From a virus, in the IMG/VR virus record IMGVR_UViG_3300005527_002139, positions 34,041 to 98,040 of that record: a stretch of 64,000 nt of DNA, one strand, 5' to 3'. Positions 47,650-56,962 of the stretch are shown one piece after another (position 1 is the stretch's first letter; each line of letters begins with the position of its first letter). The translations under genes and the position numbers were made by a program. The notes beneath the pieces were generated by a model, which had not been told where the DNA came from, did not search any database, and worked only from the letters and a program-made list of their open reading frames with translations.

Positions 47650-47928
47650 ATGGATTTTCTAACATTAGTAGGAGATGTTGGATTTCCGATCGCAGGGGCA
47701 CTAGCGGCCGGAATCTTTGTGTTTATCTCGCTGAAGTTTATTCTAGCGGGCGTTACTGGATCAGTAAAAACACTAAAAAACATTATTGCACAGCTTGATA
47801 ATCGTGTACAAACTATGAACAACGATCTAGTAAAGATCGATGCTCTCATGAGCTATGCACTAAAAGTAAAACCTAACGTAGACCGAATTGCGGCTAACGA
47901 AGGTAAGAACGATGCAAGGAGAGACTAA
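47650..47928 (+). CDS. Holin-like small membrane protein
   Basis: 92 residues: one strongly hydrophobic helix (residues 12-35) after a short acidic N-terminus, then a charged helical tail. Paralogous in plan to the next gene (VGDVGFPIAGALAAGIFVFI against INEYGFPIIAAMGMGYFIYF). The tandem pair resembles holin/antiholin or spanin-like sets, but this is inference. Confidence 0.65.
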   Translation: MDFLTLVGDVGFPIAGALAAGIFVFISLKFILAGVTGSVKTLKNIIAQLDNRVQTMNNDLVKIDALMSYALKVKPNVDRIAANEGKNDARRD

Positions 47929-48260
47929 TGTTAGATGATATTGCAAAAGCAATTAATGAGTATGGATTTCCTATTATTGCCGCAATGGGCATGGGATATT
48001 TTATCTACTTTATATGGAAGTGGGTAACTGAGGAAATAGATCCTATCATAGGTGAAACAATGGGTACGCTGATTAAGTTAGTAGATCGTGTACGAATGTT
48101 AGACAACGACATGATTCGCATGAACACAAAACTAGCAATGGTGCTAGAACACAAAACAATGCTTGATCAACAACTTAATAACGATGATCGAGCAGAATTA
48201 GATTTTATTATTAACAAATATCAAAGCCAAAGTCAGAAATTTGACAGTACAGGTAAGTAA
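47928..48260 (+). CDS. Holin-like small membrane protein, paralogue
   Basis: 110 residues, one N-terminal transmembrane helix (YGFPIIAAMGMGYFIYFIWK) and a coiled-coil tail (LDNDMIRMNTKLAMVLEHKT). TAATG overlap with its partner. Converges with the cyclase gene, 1 nt apart. Confidence 0.65.
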   Translation: MLDDIAKAINEYGFPIIAAMGMGYFIYFIWKWVTEEIDPIIGETMGTLIKLVDRVRMLDNDMIRMNTKLAMVLEHKTMLDQQLNNDDRAELDFIINKYQSQSQKFDSTGK

Positions 48261-48261
48261 A

Positions 48262-50307
48262 TTATTTACTTGTCGCTATAAAAACGCCGTTCCAATCTTT
48301 AGGTAGAGTTTGAGTCTGCTGGAACTCACAACGCTCTATCCACATGTCGTAATACTTGTCCATTTTGCCGTCAAACTGACCTTTTAGTTGTTTACACATG
48401 CTAATAGCCGTACTAAACTTTTGTCCTCTGTATGCACCGTGCATTGATTCGTGTATTTTTTTAGCAACATGATACGTATCAGTGATATCATCTAATACTG
48501 TATAGATAGCAATTCCTACACTCTTACCTTTTACAGCAAGATCATCAATCTTAAGGAAGAAGAAGTCATCTCCACAGCGATCAACTGTTGCGCCGCCAAC
48601 TAGCAACAAGCATCCATACTCTTTACATTTACTTTCAATACGGGCAGCAGTACTAACAGCATCACCTAGTACATCGTAGCTGTGTCTTGCAGTTGATCCC
48701 ATCTCTCCAATATATCCCAACCCTGTATTAATACCAGCACCCATGCCAACGGCAGGTCTTCCTTGAGGTATAATGATTTCTTCATTAAATTTCTCCACTG
48801 CTTTAAGCATCTTCAATCCTGTGCGTACTGCTGTAGCAGGATGGTTCAAATCTTCAATAGGTGCATTATGTATATGCATACTAGCATCACCAATGTACTT
48901 AATAATCATACCGTCTGCATCTAGTACAGGTTGTGTAATGGCATCCATGTAGCCGTTCATTATTTTTGTAAGACCTGCAACGTCATCTCCAAAACTTTCA
49001 CCTAAGGGTGTAAAGCCGCGTAAGTCTGAGAACAGTATACTGACTTCTTTCTTAACACCCTTCTTAATTAAGTCTGGATTTTCTTGTAACAGTCTAACTA
49101 CTGTAGGGCTAGCATAGCCTGCAAATTGTTTCTTGATTGCTTGTTTCTGTAAGAACTCGCTTATAAACTTAATGCCATAAGCATGAAGCATAACCAGAAC
49201 AAGCCCGACCACAATACCAGTTGAATCGAAGAGCCAACTAAACTGTGCATAAGCATAGGAGCCAGCGAATACACTAGTCCCAATAATAACAACACCTGAA
49301 ATAATACCAACATAAGTCCACCTTGTTAAGAATAATAATAGTATACCTGCTAATACTAGTGTTAAGATTTCTACACCGTTGGCATAATCTGGTCTCTGTA
49401 TAACTATACCGTTAATCATTGTAGCAATAACACTAGCCTGCACAGCATGTGGGAATACAGCACCCATACTGGTTGGTACAGGATTACTGATACCAGCTGC
49501 GGTTGGACCAACAATAACAATAGCACCATCTAGGTTTTTAGGCAACTCAAGTAAACTAACATTTTTACTTTGTTGACTCCAATCAATCCATACCCGACCT
49601 AAGTTATCTGTAGTAACAGGACCAAACTTAGGTATACGCATTTTTTCAACACCGCCTTCAAAAAGTTTGATTTGAAAGGTTGAATCGCCAGCTGCTACTC
49701 GCAGTGTTTCCATAGCTATGCTAGGATAAAGTTTATCGCCAACTGCAACGATAAGAGGTAATCGACGATTCACTCCGTCAACTTCAGGCATAGTTGATAC
49801 AATACCAATTCCTGCTGCTGAATTTTCTAACTGCGGTACGTTAGCAATAAGGCCCGGGTATTGTACAATTTGATCTAACCACTCTGGCCCTAGTACAGCA
49901 CTGCCTGGGTTGCGTGGTATATTTTTAGTTTTATCAGCAGGCACTGATCCTAGTACTACAGGATATTGTTTAAGAGCTGAGGCAAGAGTTGAGTCGCCAC
50001 CAGTGCGATCAGGCTCAGCCATAAGCACATTGAGAACGACAAGGCCAGCACCACGATCATACAAATCTTTAATAATTTTAGCATATTCTGCCCTGGGTAA
50101 TGGCCATTGGCCGTATTTGTCTAAAGCAGCTTCGTCTATGTTAACTGTATAGATGTTATTTTCTGTAGGTGCTTTAGAAGTAATTAATGTATCAAAGTAG
50201 CGTAGTCTTACACTTTCAACGAATGTAGGATCTGCTATTCGTATGCCTACTACTAACGCTAGAGTTAATAGAGCAGTCCATGGACTTAAAAGTATTTTTT
50301 TAATCAT
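48262..50307 (-). CDS. CHASE2-domain class III nucleotide cyclase
   Basis: 681 residues. A transmembrane helix (8-24), a periplasmic CHASE2 sensor (about 30-310), three transmembrane helices (about 312-385) and a class III cyclase domain: VSILFSDLRGFTPLGE (first metal Asp), IIKYIGDASMHIHN (Lys and second Asp), then YDVLGDAVSTAARIES. In the last motif the usual transition-state Asn (GDxVN) is Ser while the Arg is kept, so activity is likely but not certain. Makes cAMP or cGMP in response to a periplasmic signal. Placed beside FecR and curli-like genes. Confidence 0.9.
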   Translation of the reverse strand: MIKKILLSPWTALLTLALVVGIRIADPTFVESVRLRYFDTLITSKAPTENNIYTVNIDEAALDKYGQWPLPRAEYAKIIKDLYDRGAGLVVLNVLMAEPDRTGGDSTLASALKQYPVVLGSVPADKTKNIPRNPGSAVLGPEWLDQIVQYPGLIANVPQLENSAAGIGIVSTMPEVDGVNRRLPLIVAVGDKLYPSIAMETLRVAAGDSTFQIKLFEGGVEKMRIPKFGPVTTDNLGRVWIDWSQQSKNVSLLELPKNLDGAIVIVGPTAAGISNPVPTSMGAVFPHAVQASVIATMINGIVIQRPDYANGVEILTLVLAGILLLFLTRWTYVGIISGVVIIGTSVFAGSYAYAQFSWLFDSTGIVVGLVLVMLHAYGIKFISEFLQKQAIKKQFAGYASPTVVRLLQENPDLIKKGVKKEVSILFSDLRGFTPLGESFGDDVAGLTKIMNGYMDAITQPVLDADGMIIKYIGDASMHIHNAPIEDLNHPATAVRTGLKMLKAVEKFNEEIIIPQGRPAVGMGAGINTGLGYIGEMGSTARHSYDVLGDAVSTAARIESKCKEYGCLLLVGGATVDRCGDDFFFLKIDDLAVKGKSVGIAIYTVLDDITDTYHVAKKIHESMHGAYRGQKFSTAISMCKQLKGQFDGKMDKYYDMWIERCEFQQTQTLPKDWNGVFIATSK

Positions 50308-50600
50308 TATATTGACGTACCTAGTTTAATTTTAGATTCTGTGCCTACTCCTAGTATGCAACTAGTTTCAGGAGTCATTTTAAGTAATGTCCAAGATCCT
50401 TCTTTTTCATTGATCCATAAACTGTAGGCACTATTATCACTAGAATGCTTTCCGCCCCAGGTTAATATTTCTTTATAATTTTCCCCAAGGCTTTTTATGA
50501 TCTTTTCAGTACTGTCACACAACAAGGGATAATCATATCTAAATTGTGCATTGACTGTGCTAGACAAACAAACTAATAAAATTAATAATATTTTTCTCAT
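50307..50600 (-). CDS. Small secreted protein
   Basis: 97 residues from ATG 50600. Signal peptide MRKILLILLVCLSSTVNAQ with AxA-type cleavage. Two later cysteines (LCDS, SCIL). One-base overlap with the cyclase start, so possibly a periplasmic partner of its CHASE2 sensor. Confidence 0.6.
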   Translation of the reverse strand: MRKILLILLVCLSSTVNAQFRYDYPLLCDSTEKIIKSLGENYKEILTWGGKHSSDNSAYSLWINEKEGSWTLLKMTPETSCILGVGTESKIKLGTSI

Positions 50601-51061
50601 GGTCTTTTTACCTCCACATCGTGTAGTGAGCCATCTTCTTGTGTCCAATTTGGCAACAGCTTATTAAAAATACGACCATATACTCCTGCCCTACCGCTAG
50701 ACCCTTGTACATCATATTCTATCACTTGAATCTTATCGTCGTATGTTATTAAGAAATCTTTTATTATAGCAGTGATAGCTGATATAACTTGTGCGGAGTT
50801 ACCAGTTCCGGTCATGCTAGTTTTGCCGTCACCGTTAAAACTAATTTCCCAGTAACCACGGTAGTCAACTTCTTCATTTTCTTCTTCATCATCGTAGCCT
50901 ACTACATCACGGTCTGCATCTACATGATCGTATTCTGAATTCTTTGCTTTGAATTCATACAGCACATTGCCCACAGTAAATTCAGCAGTGGCCTGACGCT
51001 CACTGCGATAAGTCCATTTCCACGGCACTGAAGTTGCCGCCATTAGTTCATTTATTTTCAT
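50597..51061 (-). CDS. Conserved-type phage protein, unknown
   Basis: 154 residues; acidic stretch near 60 (YDDEEENEEVDYRGYWEISF), then VISAITAIIKDFLITYDDK and SSGRAGVYGRIFNKLLPNW. I recall the R-x-x-VYxRLxxR ending from T4-like phage proteins. No function. Confidence 0.6.
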   Translation of the reverse strand: MKINELMAATSVPWKWTYRSERQATAEFTVGNVLYEFKAKNSEYDHVDADRDVVGYDDEEENEEVDYRGYWEISFNGDGKTSMTGTGNSAQVISAITAIIKDFLITYDDKIQVIEYDVQGSSGRAGVYGRIFNKLLPNWTQEDGSLHDVEVKRP

Positions 51062-51612
51062 TTTCTTTTGTCCGATGTTGGACCTTTAGGCATGTAATCC
51101 TTACCATAACTAATACGACTGCCTGTGATAGTTTCTAGTGCAACGTGTAATGCTGTGCCGCTTAGATGTTTACGTAACCACTTCTCTGCTAGATTATTAA
51201 TAATCTTTTCATTAGCATAAACACGCCCGCTACCTTTTGTACGATCGTGTACATAAGCATGACATGCTTCGTGAGCTGCAATCGCAACATCACGAGCAGC
51301 CTTGCTTTCTAAATTTGGAATATTAATACTGCCGCCAGGGCCAGATTCTTCGGTATCTTTAAACATTGGTGTTTCGTTACTGGGGTAGACATAATACATG
51401 CCGGGCTCTAAGTCATCATCGTCGTCTGTTACTCGACTTCTACCTAATATATCTTGAATAGCTTCGTATGCAGTCCATAGCGTCGGTGCCGGCGCTCCAC
51501 CAACTTTAGTAGTAGGCAACATTGGCTTATCTTCTGGATCAAAGTCACCGTACCGCTGACGCAATTCATCGTCGCTAGCTTCTGCTTCTTGGATTATTTC
51601 AAGTATTTTCAT
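51058..51612 (-). CDS. HExxH metallopeptidase-type protein
   Basis: 184 residues. AAHEACHAYVHDRTKGSGRV carries HExxH near residue 113, in a context of a small zincin. MKILEIIQEAEASDDELRQR at the start resembles N-termini of other phage proteins, perhaps a packaging tag. Late box ends 5 nt before the ATG. Confidence 0.65.
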   Translation of the reverse strand: MKILEIIQEAEASDDELRQRYGDFDPEDKPMLPTTKVGGAPAPTLWTAYEAIQDILGRSRVTDDDDDLEPGMYYVYPSNETPMFKDTEESGPGGSINIPNLESKAARDVAIAAHEACHAYVHDRTKGSGRVYANEKIINNLAEKWLRKHLSGTALHVALETITGSRISYGKDYMPKGPTSDKRK

Positions 51613-51617
51613 ATGAA

Positions 51618-51626
51618 GTATTTACC
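51618..51626 (-). promoter_or_regulatory. Late promoter box (GGTAAATAC), leaderless arrangement
   Basis: 5 nt before the ATG at 51612. Confidence 0.45.
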
Positions 51627-51656
51627 ATAAAAAACCCGCCTGGCGGGTTTTTTATT
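51627..51656. terminator. Bidirectional terminator after the curli-like module
   Basis: AAAAAACCCGCC-T-GGCGGGTTTTTT. Confidence 0.88.
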
Positions 51657-51670
51657 TCTAAACCTACTAG

Positions 51671-52792
51671 TTAATTTTGTGTTACAATAAGAGTGCTGGT
51701 ACTACCTTTATTCACGTTTTGAATAATAGTCTGCCCATCTTGAATTAAGGTAAATGTAATGTTCTTTGTTGTATCAAATGTTGCTGTGGTATTGTGTGTA
51801 CCTGCCTTGTATAATGTAACCTTAGTTTGATCATCATTAAAATAATACAACAAGCCTAATGGTTTGTTTGCTGAGTATCCTGGTAATATTGGATTGTCTA
51901 ATTCATTGCTCAACAAACTAGCATTTTGTCTATCAAGTTCATTTAATTCATTAAATGCTAATAGGTCTGCATTTAAATCATTTCTATCTAACTCATTTTT
52001 TTTATCTAAAGAATTTTCATCTAATGCACTAAACTTTAACAAATCGATATCTAGTTCGTTAAAATCTAAAATAGATTTTTCTTTCTTAGCTAGGCCAGCC
52101 TGTTCTGTATCTGCAACTTCTTTAGGTTTGCTAATGATCAACATGTTGTTAATGTTTGCTTGGTCTAATTTTACAATTGTAGGTTCTGTAGGTACTGTGT
52201 AAGCACTGTTAACTAATGTAGCTTGATATGGTACATCTAATATCACAACACCTGCTAGATTTCTAACTTCGATAGCACCAGTAACACAGCCTCCGTTTGG
52301 AGAACAACTAGGAAGTAGTACTACAAGACTGCGTCCTAATTCATCTACTGTCATAGAAAAATCAGTGCCTCGCACAGCAATAGTAGCGGTAGGTGTTTTG
52401 ATAGCAACCTGTTGCGGATTATTTTTTGCTATTTGTCCGCTTGCATAACGAGCTGTGCCTAAGGCCATATTGATGGCTAATTTACCAGAACCTTTTTTTG
52501 GATCATAGACAAAATCATCTATGATCATTTTACTGTGTTCTGTAAGTTTAACTGTAGTTTTATCTTCAAAGGTTAATTCAGCTTTGGCTTTAGCTGTGGA
52601 GATGGTGTCATTCATCTCCACACCCGTGTTTAGACTAGAAGGAATACTTTTCTTATTCCTTACAATTTCTGTAGGCCCAGTCTGTTCAGTAACTTTACCA
52701 ACACCGGCAAAGCTATTAATCGGACTGAGTAACAATAACGTTATTATTAGAACCGTTGCTGGTAATAACTGCATTTTTAGCGAATACTCCAC
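51671..52792 (-). CDS. FecR-domain secreted protein
   Basis: 373 residues (or 367 from the second Met). Signal peptide ending SPINSFAG. FecR-type domain near residues 30-160: VGKVTEQTGPTEIVRN, AELTFEDKTTVKLTEHSKM, and TPTATIAVRGTDFSM. A helical DELD/NELD-rich middle (230-300) and a beta-rich end follow. It overlaps the curlin-like gene by about 75 nt. FecR domains next to CHASE2 cyclases are known in bacteria. Here it may sense or anchor the exported fibre. Confidence 0.8.
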   Translation of the reverse strand: MEYSLKMQLLPATVLIITLLLLSPINSFAGVGKVTEQTGPTEIVRNKKSIPSSLNTGVEMNDTISTAKAKAELTFEDKTTVKLTEHSKMIIDDFVYDPKKGSGKLAINMALGTARYASGQIAKNNPQQVAIKTPTATIAVRGTDFSMTVDELGRSLVVLLPSCSPNGGCVTGAIEVRNLAGVVILDVPYQATLVNSAYTVPTEPTIVKLDQANINNMLIISKPKEVADTEQAGLAKKEKSILDFNELDIDLLKFSALDENSLDKKNELDRNDLNADLLAFNELNELDRQNASLLSNELDNPILPGYSANKPLGLLYYFNDDQTKVTLYKAGTHNTTATFDTTKNITFTLIQDGQTIIQNVNKGSTSTLIVTQN

Positions 52793-53387
52793 TCTGTGTT
52801 AGTGTCACTGCATTGGCAAGTTGATTAGTGCCACTGCCTGAAACTGTTATTTCTCCATTATGTAAACCTACACCTGATGCTGTATGTGTTACATTGTTGT
52901 AATCGCCATTAATATTAATTTTACTCTGCACAACGCCACCACTTAACGTCTGTATAGTATTGTTGCTATTACCTGTAATTTCAGATCTAATAATACTAGC
53001 ATTACAACTTGAACTTAATGCAGTACCACAACCGATAGTTTGATTGTTGTTGCTACCATCTGCTGAAACTACTATGGTAGATCCTGTTCCATTAGATTCA
53101 TTGTTAACAATCATACTAAGTGTATTGCTAGCACCAATTTGACTTATAGTTACATTATTGAGATCGCCACGAATTATAGCAGCATCATCAACGTTGCCGT
53201 TGCCACCAACATTACCGTTTACTGTGTTGCCTGCTCCTGTTTGTGTAATAGATACAGATGTATTATCACCGATCTGATCAACATAAACATCGTTGGCCCA
53301 CGCCCCCGATGACAGCATTCCAGCCATCATTAGAATTGTAAGTACTTTTCTCGACAACTTACCACCGCCTGTGATTCTTTTTTTCAT
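52716..53387 (-). CDS. Curlin-repeat (CsgA/CsgB-like) protein
   Basis: 223 residues from ATG 53387 (GGAGCGAAAA before it). Signal peptide ends SSGAWA. Curlin-type repeats follow with Q-x-G-x-x-N spacing: VDQIGDNTSVSITQTGAGN, VTISQIGASNTLSM, and looser Asn/Gly-rich units to the end (VTLTQSG, SNGSNNNVIVTQSD). It should form amyloid-like fibre exported through CsgG. More degenerate than enteric CsgA. Confidence 0.85.
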   Translation of the reverse strand: MKKRITGGGKLSRKVLTILMMAGMLSSGAWANDVYVDQIGDNTSVSITQTGAGNTVNGNVGGNGNVDDAAIIRGDLNNVTISQIGASNTLSMIVNNESNGTGSTIVVSADGSNNNQTIGCGTALSSSCNASIIRSEITGNSNNTIQTLSGGVVQSKININGDYNNVTHTASGVGLHNGEITVSGSGTNQLANAVTLTQSGVFAKNAVITSNGSNNNVIVTQSD

Positions 53388-53466
53388 TTTTCGCTCCAGA
53401 TGCAAGTTATGTTTGTTAATGCATCTAATTTTAAGTTTAATAAAGACTTTCTCCTATGCTTAACTC

Positions 53467-54714
53467 TCATTTTGGTCTGTGTTCTGAAAGCACGTCAGCT
53501 CGCACATACCCCTTACGCTTCTCTGCGTCTACTACATAATGCCACCCCTCCGGACCTGGAGAAATGATATTAAATTCTGTTCCCTTTTTCAATTGCCATG
53601 TTCGTTGACTTTTTTCATTTGGTTCTTTGTATACAAACGAATCTTCTTTAAGATATCTAGAACTCCACAATTGAGCGGGTGGCTTAACTACTGGAGCAGT
53701 ATTTGTATTTGTTTCTACTTTTTCTACAACTACTAAATGTTCTGGTTGTATAGGAACTATCCTTGTTATTTTTTCTGCTTTGGGCTCGACTGTTTGGCTT
53801 GCTCCATTGCTTTCTTGCTTGACGGGCTCGATCGGTGCGGGTGGTAAGGGCTCTGGGGCTCCTTGGGGTGCTTGTGAGGTTTGTGGTTGAACCAGCTCAT
53901 CTTTCTTTTCCTCCTTTACTACAGGCACTTCTTGTGTTACAGATTTTTTAAATCTCCACATTCCTTTCTTTTCGCCTTCAATGATCATGTCATATACTGC
54001 TTGTTCTATAGCAACACGAACAGCATATGTTGTAGGTTCATTTAGAGCCTGCCCGTTTTCTAATTCTAGTGCTTTGGTTCCAGCATCAACAAATCTTAAT
54101 ACGCCAACGTTATGTTGTGTGCTATAGATAGTTTTGCTCACAGCATTAGAAATTAATACTTCCCCACTGTTTACACTTACTAGTCTAAGACTAATTACAA
54201 TTTCATCTACACGATATTGTTGACTTCCGCCAATACCTAAGAATCGTGCGCCGTTGCCGCCACTGCGTATGTTGCTGTCGTAGCCAATGATACCACCTTC
54301 GATCATAATTCCTGCCACAGTCATTGGCTTTAATGGTCTAGCATCTTTACCTTCATAAACCTCGCGTTGATTACGTATCAACTGTCGCTCTTTAATAAGG
54401 TTATCTAATCCCACACGCTCTACAACTTTAAACCAATTTTTTGAGTCTTGAAGTGCTTTGATTAAAAATACTTCAGATCCTTGTGTCACTGCCTTTGAAA
54501 ACACAGCTAACCTATCATTAGGTTTCATTTGTCCTGTCTTGTCTGTGAATCCGTAAACTGCAATGGTCATTGGAGGACCGTCTAACTGTGGTATTTTATT
54601 AGTAAGACTCTCTCTTGGTGTTAGAGCCACAGCATCTTCCCTAGCCGCATCCATGTGTATGGTGGCGCATCCTGAAAGAACAGTGACAAGTAACAATGAT
54701 AATATTAATTTCAT
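53467..54714 (-). CDS. csgG: CsgG curli pore with C-terminal SH3 domain
   Basis: 415 residues. Lipobox LSGC (Cys15). CsgG domain (about 30-260): MTIAVYGFTDKTGQ, VVERVGLDNLIKERQLIRNQ, VAGIMIEGGIIGYDSN, YRVDEIVISLRLVSVNSGEV. A Pro-rich linker (about 275-340) leads to an SH3b domain (KEDSFVYKEPNEKS to GYVRADVL). CsgG makes a nonameric outer-membrane secretion pore. The SH3 fusion may bind peptidoglycan. Next to CsgF and a curlin. Confidence 0.92.
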   Translation of the reverse strand: MKLILSLLLVTVLSGCATIHMDAAREDAVALTPRESLTNKIPQLDGPPMTIAVYGFTDKTGQMKPNDRLAVFSKAVTQGSEVFLIKALQDSKNWFKVVERVGLDNLIKERQLIRNQREVYEGKDARPLKPMTVAGIMIEGGIIGYDSNIRSGGNGARFLGIGGSQQYRVDEIVISLRLVSVNSGEVLISNAVSKTIYSTQHNVGVLRFVDAGTKALELENGQALNEPTTYAVRVAIEQAVYDMIIEGEKKGMWRFKKSVTQEVPVVKEEKKDELVQPQTSQAPQGAPEPLPPAPIEPVKQESNGASQTVEPKAEKITRIVPIQPEHLVVVEKVETNTNTAPVVKPPAQLWSSRYLKEDSFVYKEPNEKSQRTWQLKKGTEFNIISPGPEGWHYVVDAEKRKGYVRADVLSEHRPK

Positions 54715-55160
54715 TAAAATGCAAAGCTCGCTATAGGTACAGTAATTTCTGTTCGGCTACCGTTGGCCTCAATAATAGTTAGAGTTACTTCTGTGGCCGA
54801 TTTAACCCAACTGATATTAGTTCCTTGAAAGTCCATAGTTCCGCTTGTTCCTGTACCTTCAGCAAACATTTGATCTGCTAATTGTTTAGACAATTGTGCG
54901 TAGATACGTGCTTCTACGTTAACAAGGAATTTACTTAGATTTGTTTGTTTTGCAGCAGCTTCTGCCTTAGCTATAGCAGCCAGTTCTTCGCTCTTAATTT
55001 CTTTCTTTTTAGATTCTTCTAATTGATGGATTGACAAGACGTGCTGACTGAATCCATTGCCTGGTATAAAGGCTGGACTTTGAAAATTATGTATTAGCTC
55101 TGTAGCGAATGCACTACCTGCAAACACTAGCATTGCCCCCAATGCTGTGATGTATTTCAT
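54714..55160 (-). CDS. csgF: CsgF curli assembly factor
   Basis: 148 residues. Signal peptide ending GSAFA, then ELIHNFQSPAFIPGNGFSQH, close to the CsgF N-terminus that plugs CsgG (NFxNPxFGGNP), a helix with QLADQMF and a beta-rich end (VTLTIIEANGSRTEITVP). One-base overlap with csgG. No CsgE is seen. Confidence 0.9.
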   Translation of the reverse strand: MKYITALGAMLVFAGSAFATELIHNFQSPAFIPGNGFSQHVLSIHQLEESKKKEIKSEELAAIAKAEAAAKQTNLSKFLVNVEARIYAQLSKQLADQMFAEGTGTSGTMDFQGTNISWVKSATEVTLTIIEANGSRTEITVPIASFAF

Positions 55161-55275
55161 GACCCTCTCCTCGGTTACCCCTTATACTATTTAACGAGAG
55201 GTGAGGAAATATTCTATGCTTAGTTAATAATAATTAATTAACTTAGGTCAATAATAGGCTGAAAGAAATTTATTT

Positions 55276-56937
55276 TTACGACTTAGCTGCCATATAACCT
55301 GGAGTTGGAGTTTGTTGATCGTCATTCCAGTTAAATCCTGCACCCATTGTTACAGTCTTTCCTAATTTCTTAACTAGGTCATTACCGTCTTTAATAATAC
55401 TATAATCTAAAGTATCTGTTCTTAAAAACATAATTGTTGTTATGCCGTCTGCTAGGTGATAGCTTTCGTATGCTATTTTAGTATAGGCTCTATTCATTTT
55501 CATCCAATCTACAGTGCCGTCTTGCTCAACAGCTGAAGCAATTAATTTATCAGCATTTTTAATAGAATCAAAGTTTAACACTAGTGATTTGATAGTAGTA
55601 TGAAATAGTTCAAATGTTTTATCAAAATTACTGTATGGCTCGAGTACTTCTTCGTTCAGTGCCTGAAACCCTTTTGGATTCCAATTGTACTTATTGCCTA
55701 ATTTTGCTTTGCCGTTTGTAATGTTGTATTGATCGCCATTAAATTTGTTAACTGCAACTTTTACCCTAGCGCCTTTTTTGTCAGTAGTAAAAATAGATGC
55801 GTTCTTAGGAGCAGTTGCTACAATATTAGCAATACCTTTCCTCCAAAGATCCCATCCCGCAGTTGCTTTTGCAATACTCTTACTGTTTAATCTACCGCCT
55901 GTAGATGCACTGGCCTTAATTTCTACTTCAACATCGCCTACTTTTAAGTCACCTTTTTTAGCTTTCTCAGCTGGGTTTCCCATCATTGATAAGGCCATTT
56001 CTCCTGGGCCAATTGCCCCAGATGTTTTACCTGGCGAATAACTAAAAATATTCTGTTCTACAAATATATCAAACAATTTTTTATATTTAGGATTTACATA
56101 GTTTTTAATATTTCCGCGATCGGTACCGATAACTGATAACATGTTAATTACATCGCCTTTTACGCAGGCTGCTAAGAACTGTTTAATCTCAATTGGTGAT
56201 GCGTTGGCCTCTTCTTGAATATCTACAATTTTTCCAAACAAGGCTTGTTTTAATGTTTTTGTAAATTCAGCTGCGTTTACTGCTTTTTTCTTTGCCTGTG
56301 TTTTTTCTTTAGAAGACATTTTTTCTAAATTTTCTTCTTGATAACCTTGTACTTTGTTTCCTAAAGCTACAAGGTAAACACTTACTTCTTTAACAAAACT
56401 TTCAGCTTCTTGTTGTTTTTGTACAGCATCGTCTTTTGCTAACTGGAGTTCTTCCACTTGTTTAGTTAAAGCGTCTAATTGTTGTCTAAACGGTTTAATA
56501 AAATTTTTCTTTATTTTCTCATCAATATCTGAAGCTTCAACCGCCTTTATTTGTTGCTTTAGTGTATCGATAGTAGAAATAATTGCGCTGCTAGCACCTT
56601 CTGCTTCTAAAATACTCTCTGTAGACATTCTAGCAGGTGCAGGTGCAGGTTGTGCAGGTGCAGGTTGTGCAGGTGCAGGTTGTGCAGGTGCAGGTTGTGC
56701 AGGTGCAGGTTGTGCAGGTTGTGCAGTTTGTATCTTAGCTTTGGCTAAAAATGCACTTATTGATGATGACAAATTTTTTAATTTTGTCGCAACAGATGCT
56801 TTTACATTTTCTTTTTCTGGAGGAAGATTTCCAAGAAAAACGCCAATTGTATCTAGATCGTGTATAGCTTTTTGTGCTTCAAGATCAGATTCAACTGCTT
56901 CATGTACAATAGTTTTTCCAAAGTCGTAAAATCGCAT
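55276..56937 (-). CDS. Large phage protein with PAPAQ repeats
   Basis: 553 residues. N-terminal helical part, a (PAPAQ)n linker at about 73-101 encoded by 15-bp tandem repeats, a coiled coil (130-185), then SGAIGPGEMALSMMGNPAEK and VGDVEVEIKASASTGGRLNS, which looks like an E-x-K core of a PD-(D/E)XK nuclease-like domain found in T4-like phages. A perfect TATAAATA late box lies upstream. May be packaged in the virion. Confidence 0.65.
   Translation of the reverse strand: MRFYDFGKTIVHEAVESDLEAQKAIHDLDTIGVFLGNLPPEKENVKASVATKLKNLSSSISAFLAKAKIQTAQPAQPAPAQPAPAQPAPAQPAPAQPAPAPARMSTESILEAEGASSAIISTIDTLKQQIKAVEASDIDEKIKKNFIKPFRQQLDALTKQVEELQLAKDDAVQKQQEAESFVKEVSVYLVALGNKVQGYQEENLEKMSSKEKTQAKKKAVNAAEFTKTLKQALFGKIVDIQEEANASPIEIKQFLAACVKGDVINMLSVIGTDRGNIKNYVNPKYKKLFDIFVEQNIFSYSPGKTSGAIGPGEMALSMMGNPAEKAKKGDLKVGDVEVEIKASASTGGRLNSKSIAKATAGWDLWRKGIANIVATAPKNASIFTTDKKGARVKVAVNKFNGDQYNITNGKAKLGNKYNWNPKGFQALNEEVLEPYSNFDKTFELFHTTIKSLVLNFDSIKNADKLIASAVEQDGTVDWMKMNRAYTKIAYESYHLADGITTIMFLRTDTLDYSIIKDGNDLVKKLGKTVTMGAGFNWNDDQQTPTPGYMAAKS
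56636..56727. repeat. 15-bp tandem repeat coding PAPAQ
   Basis: About five near-identical copies of GGTGCAGGTTGTGCA inside the gene above. Likely length-variable. Confidence 0.85.
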
Positions 56938-56954
56938 AATAAATCCTTATTGTA

Positions 56955-56962
56955 TATTTATA
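56955..56962 (-). promoter_or_regulatory. T4 consensus late promoter TATAAATA
   Basis: Perfect 8-base match, 17 nt before the ATG at 56937, with AAGGA between. Confidence 0.65.
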
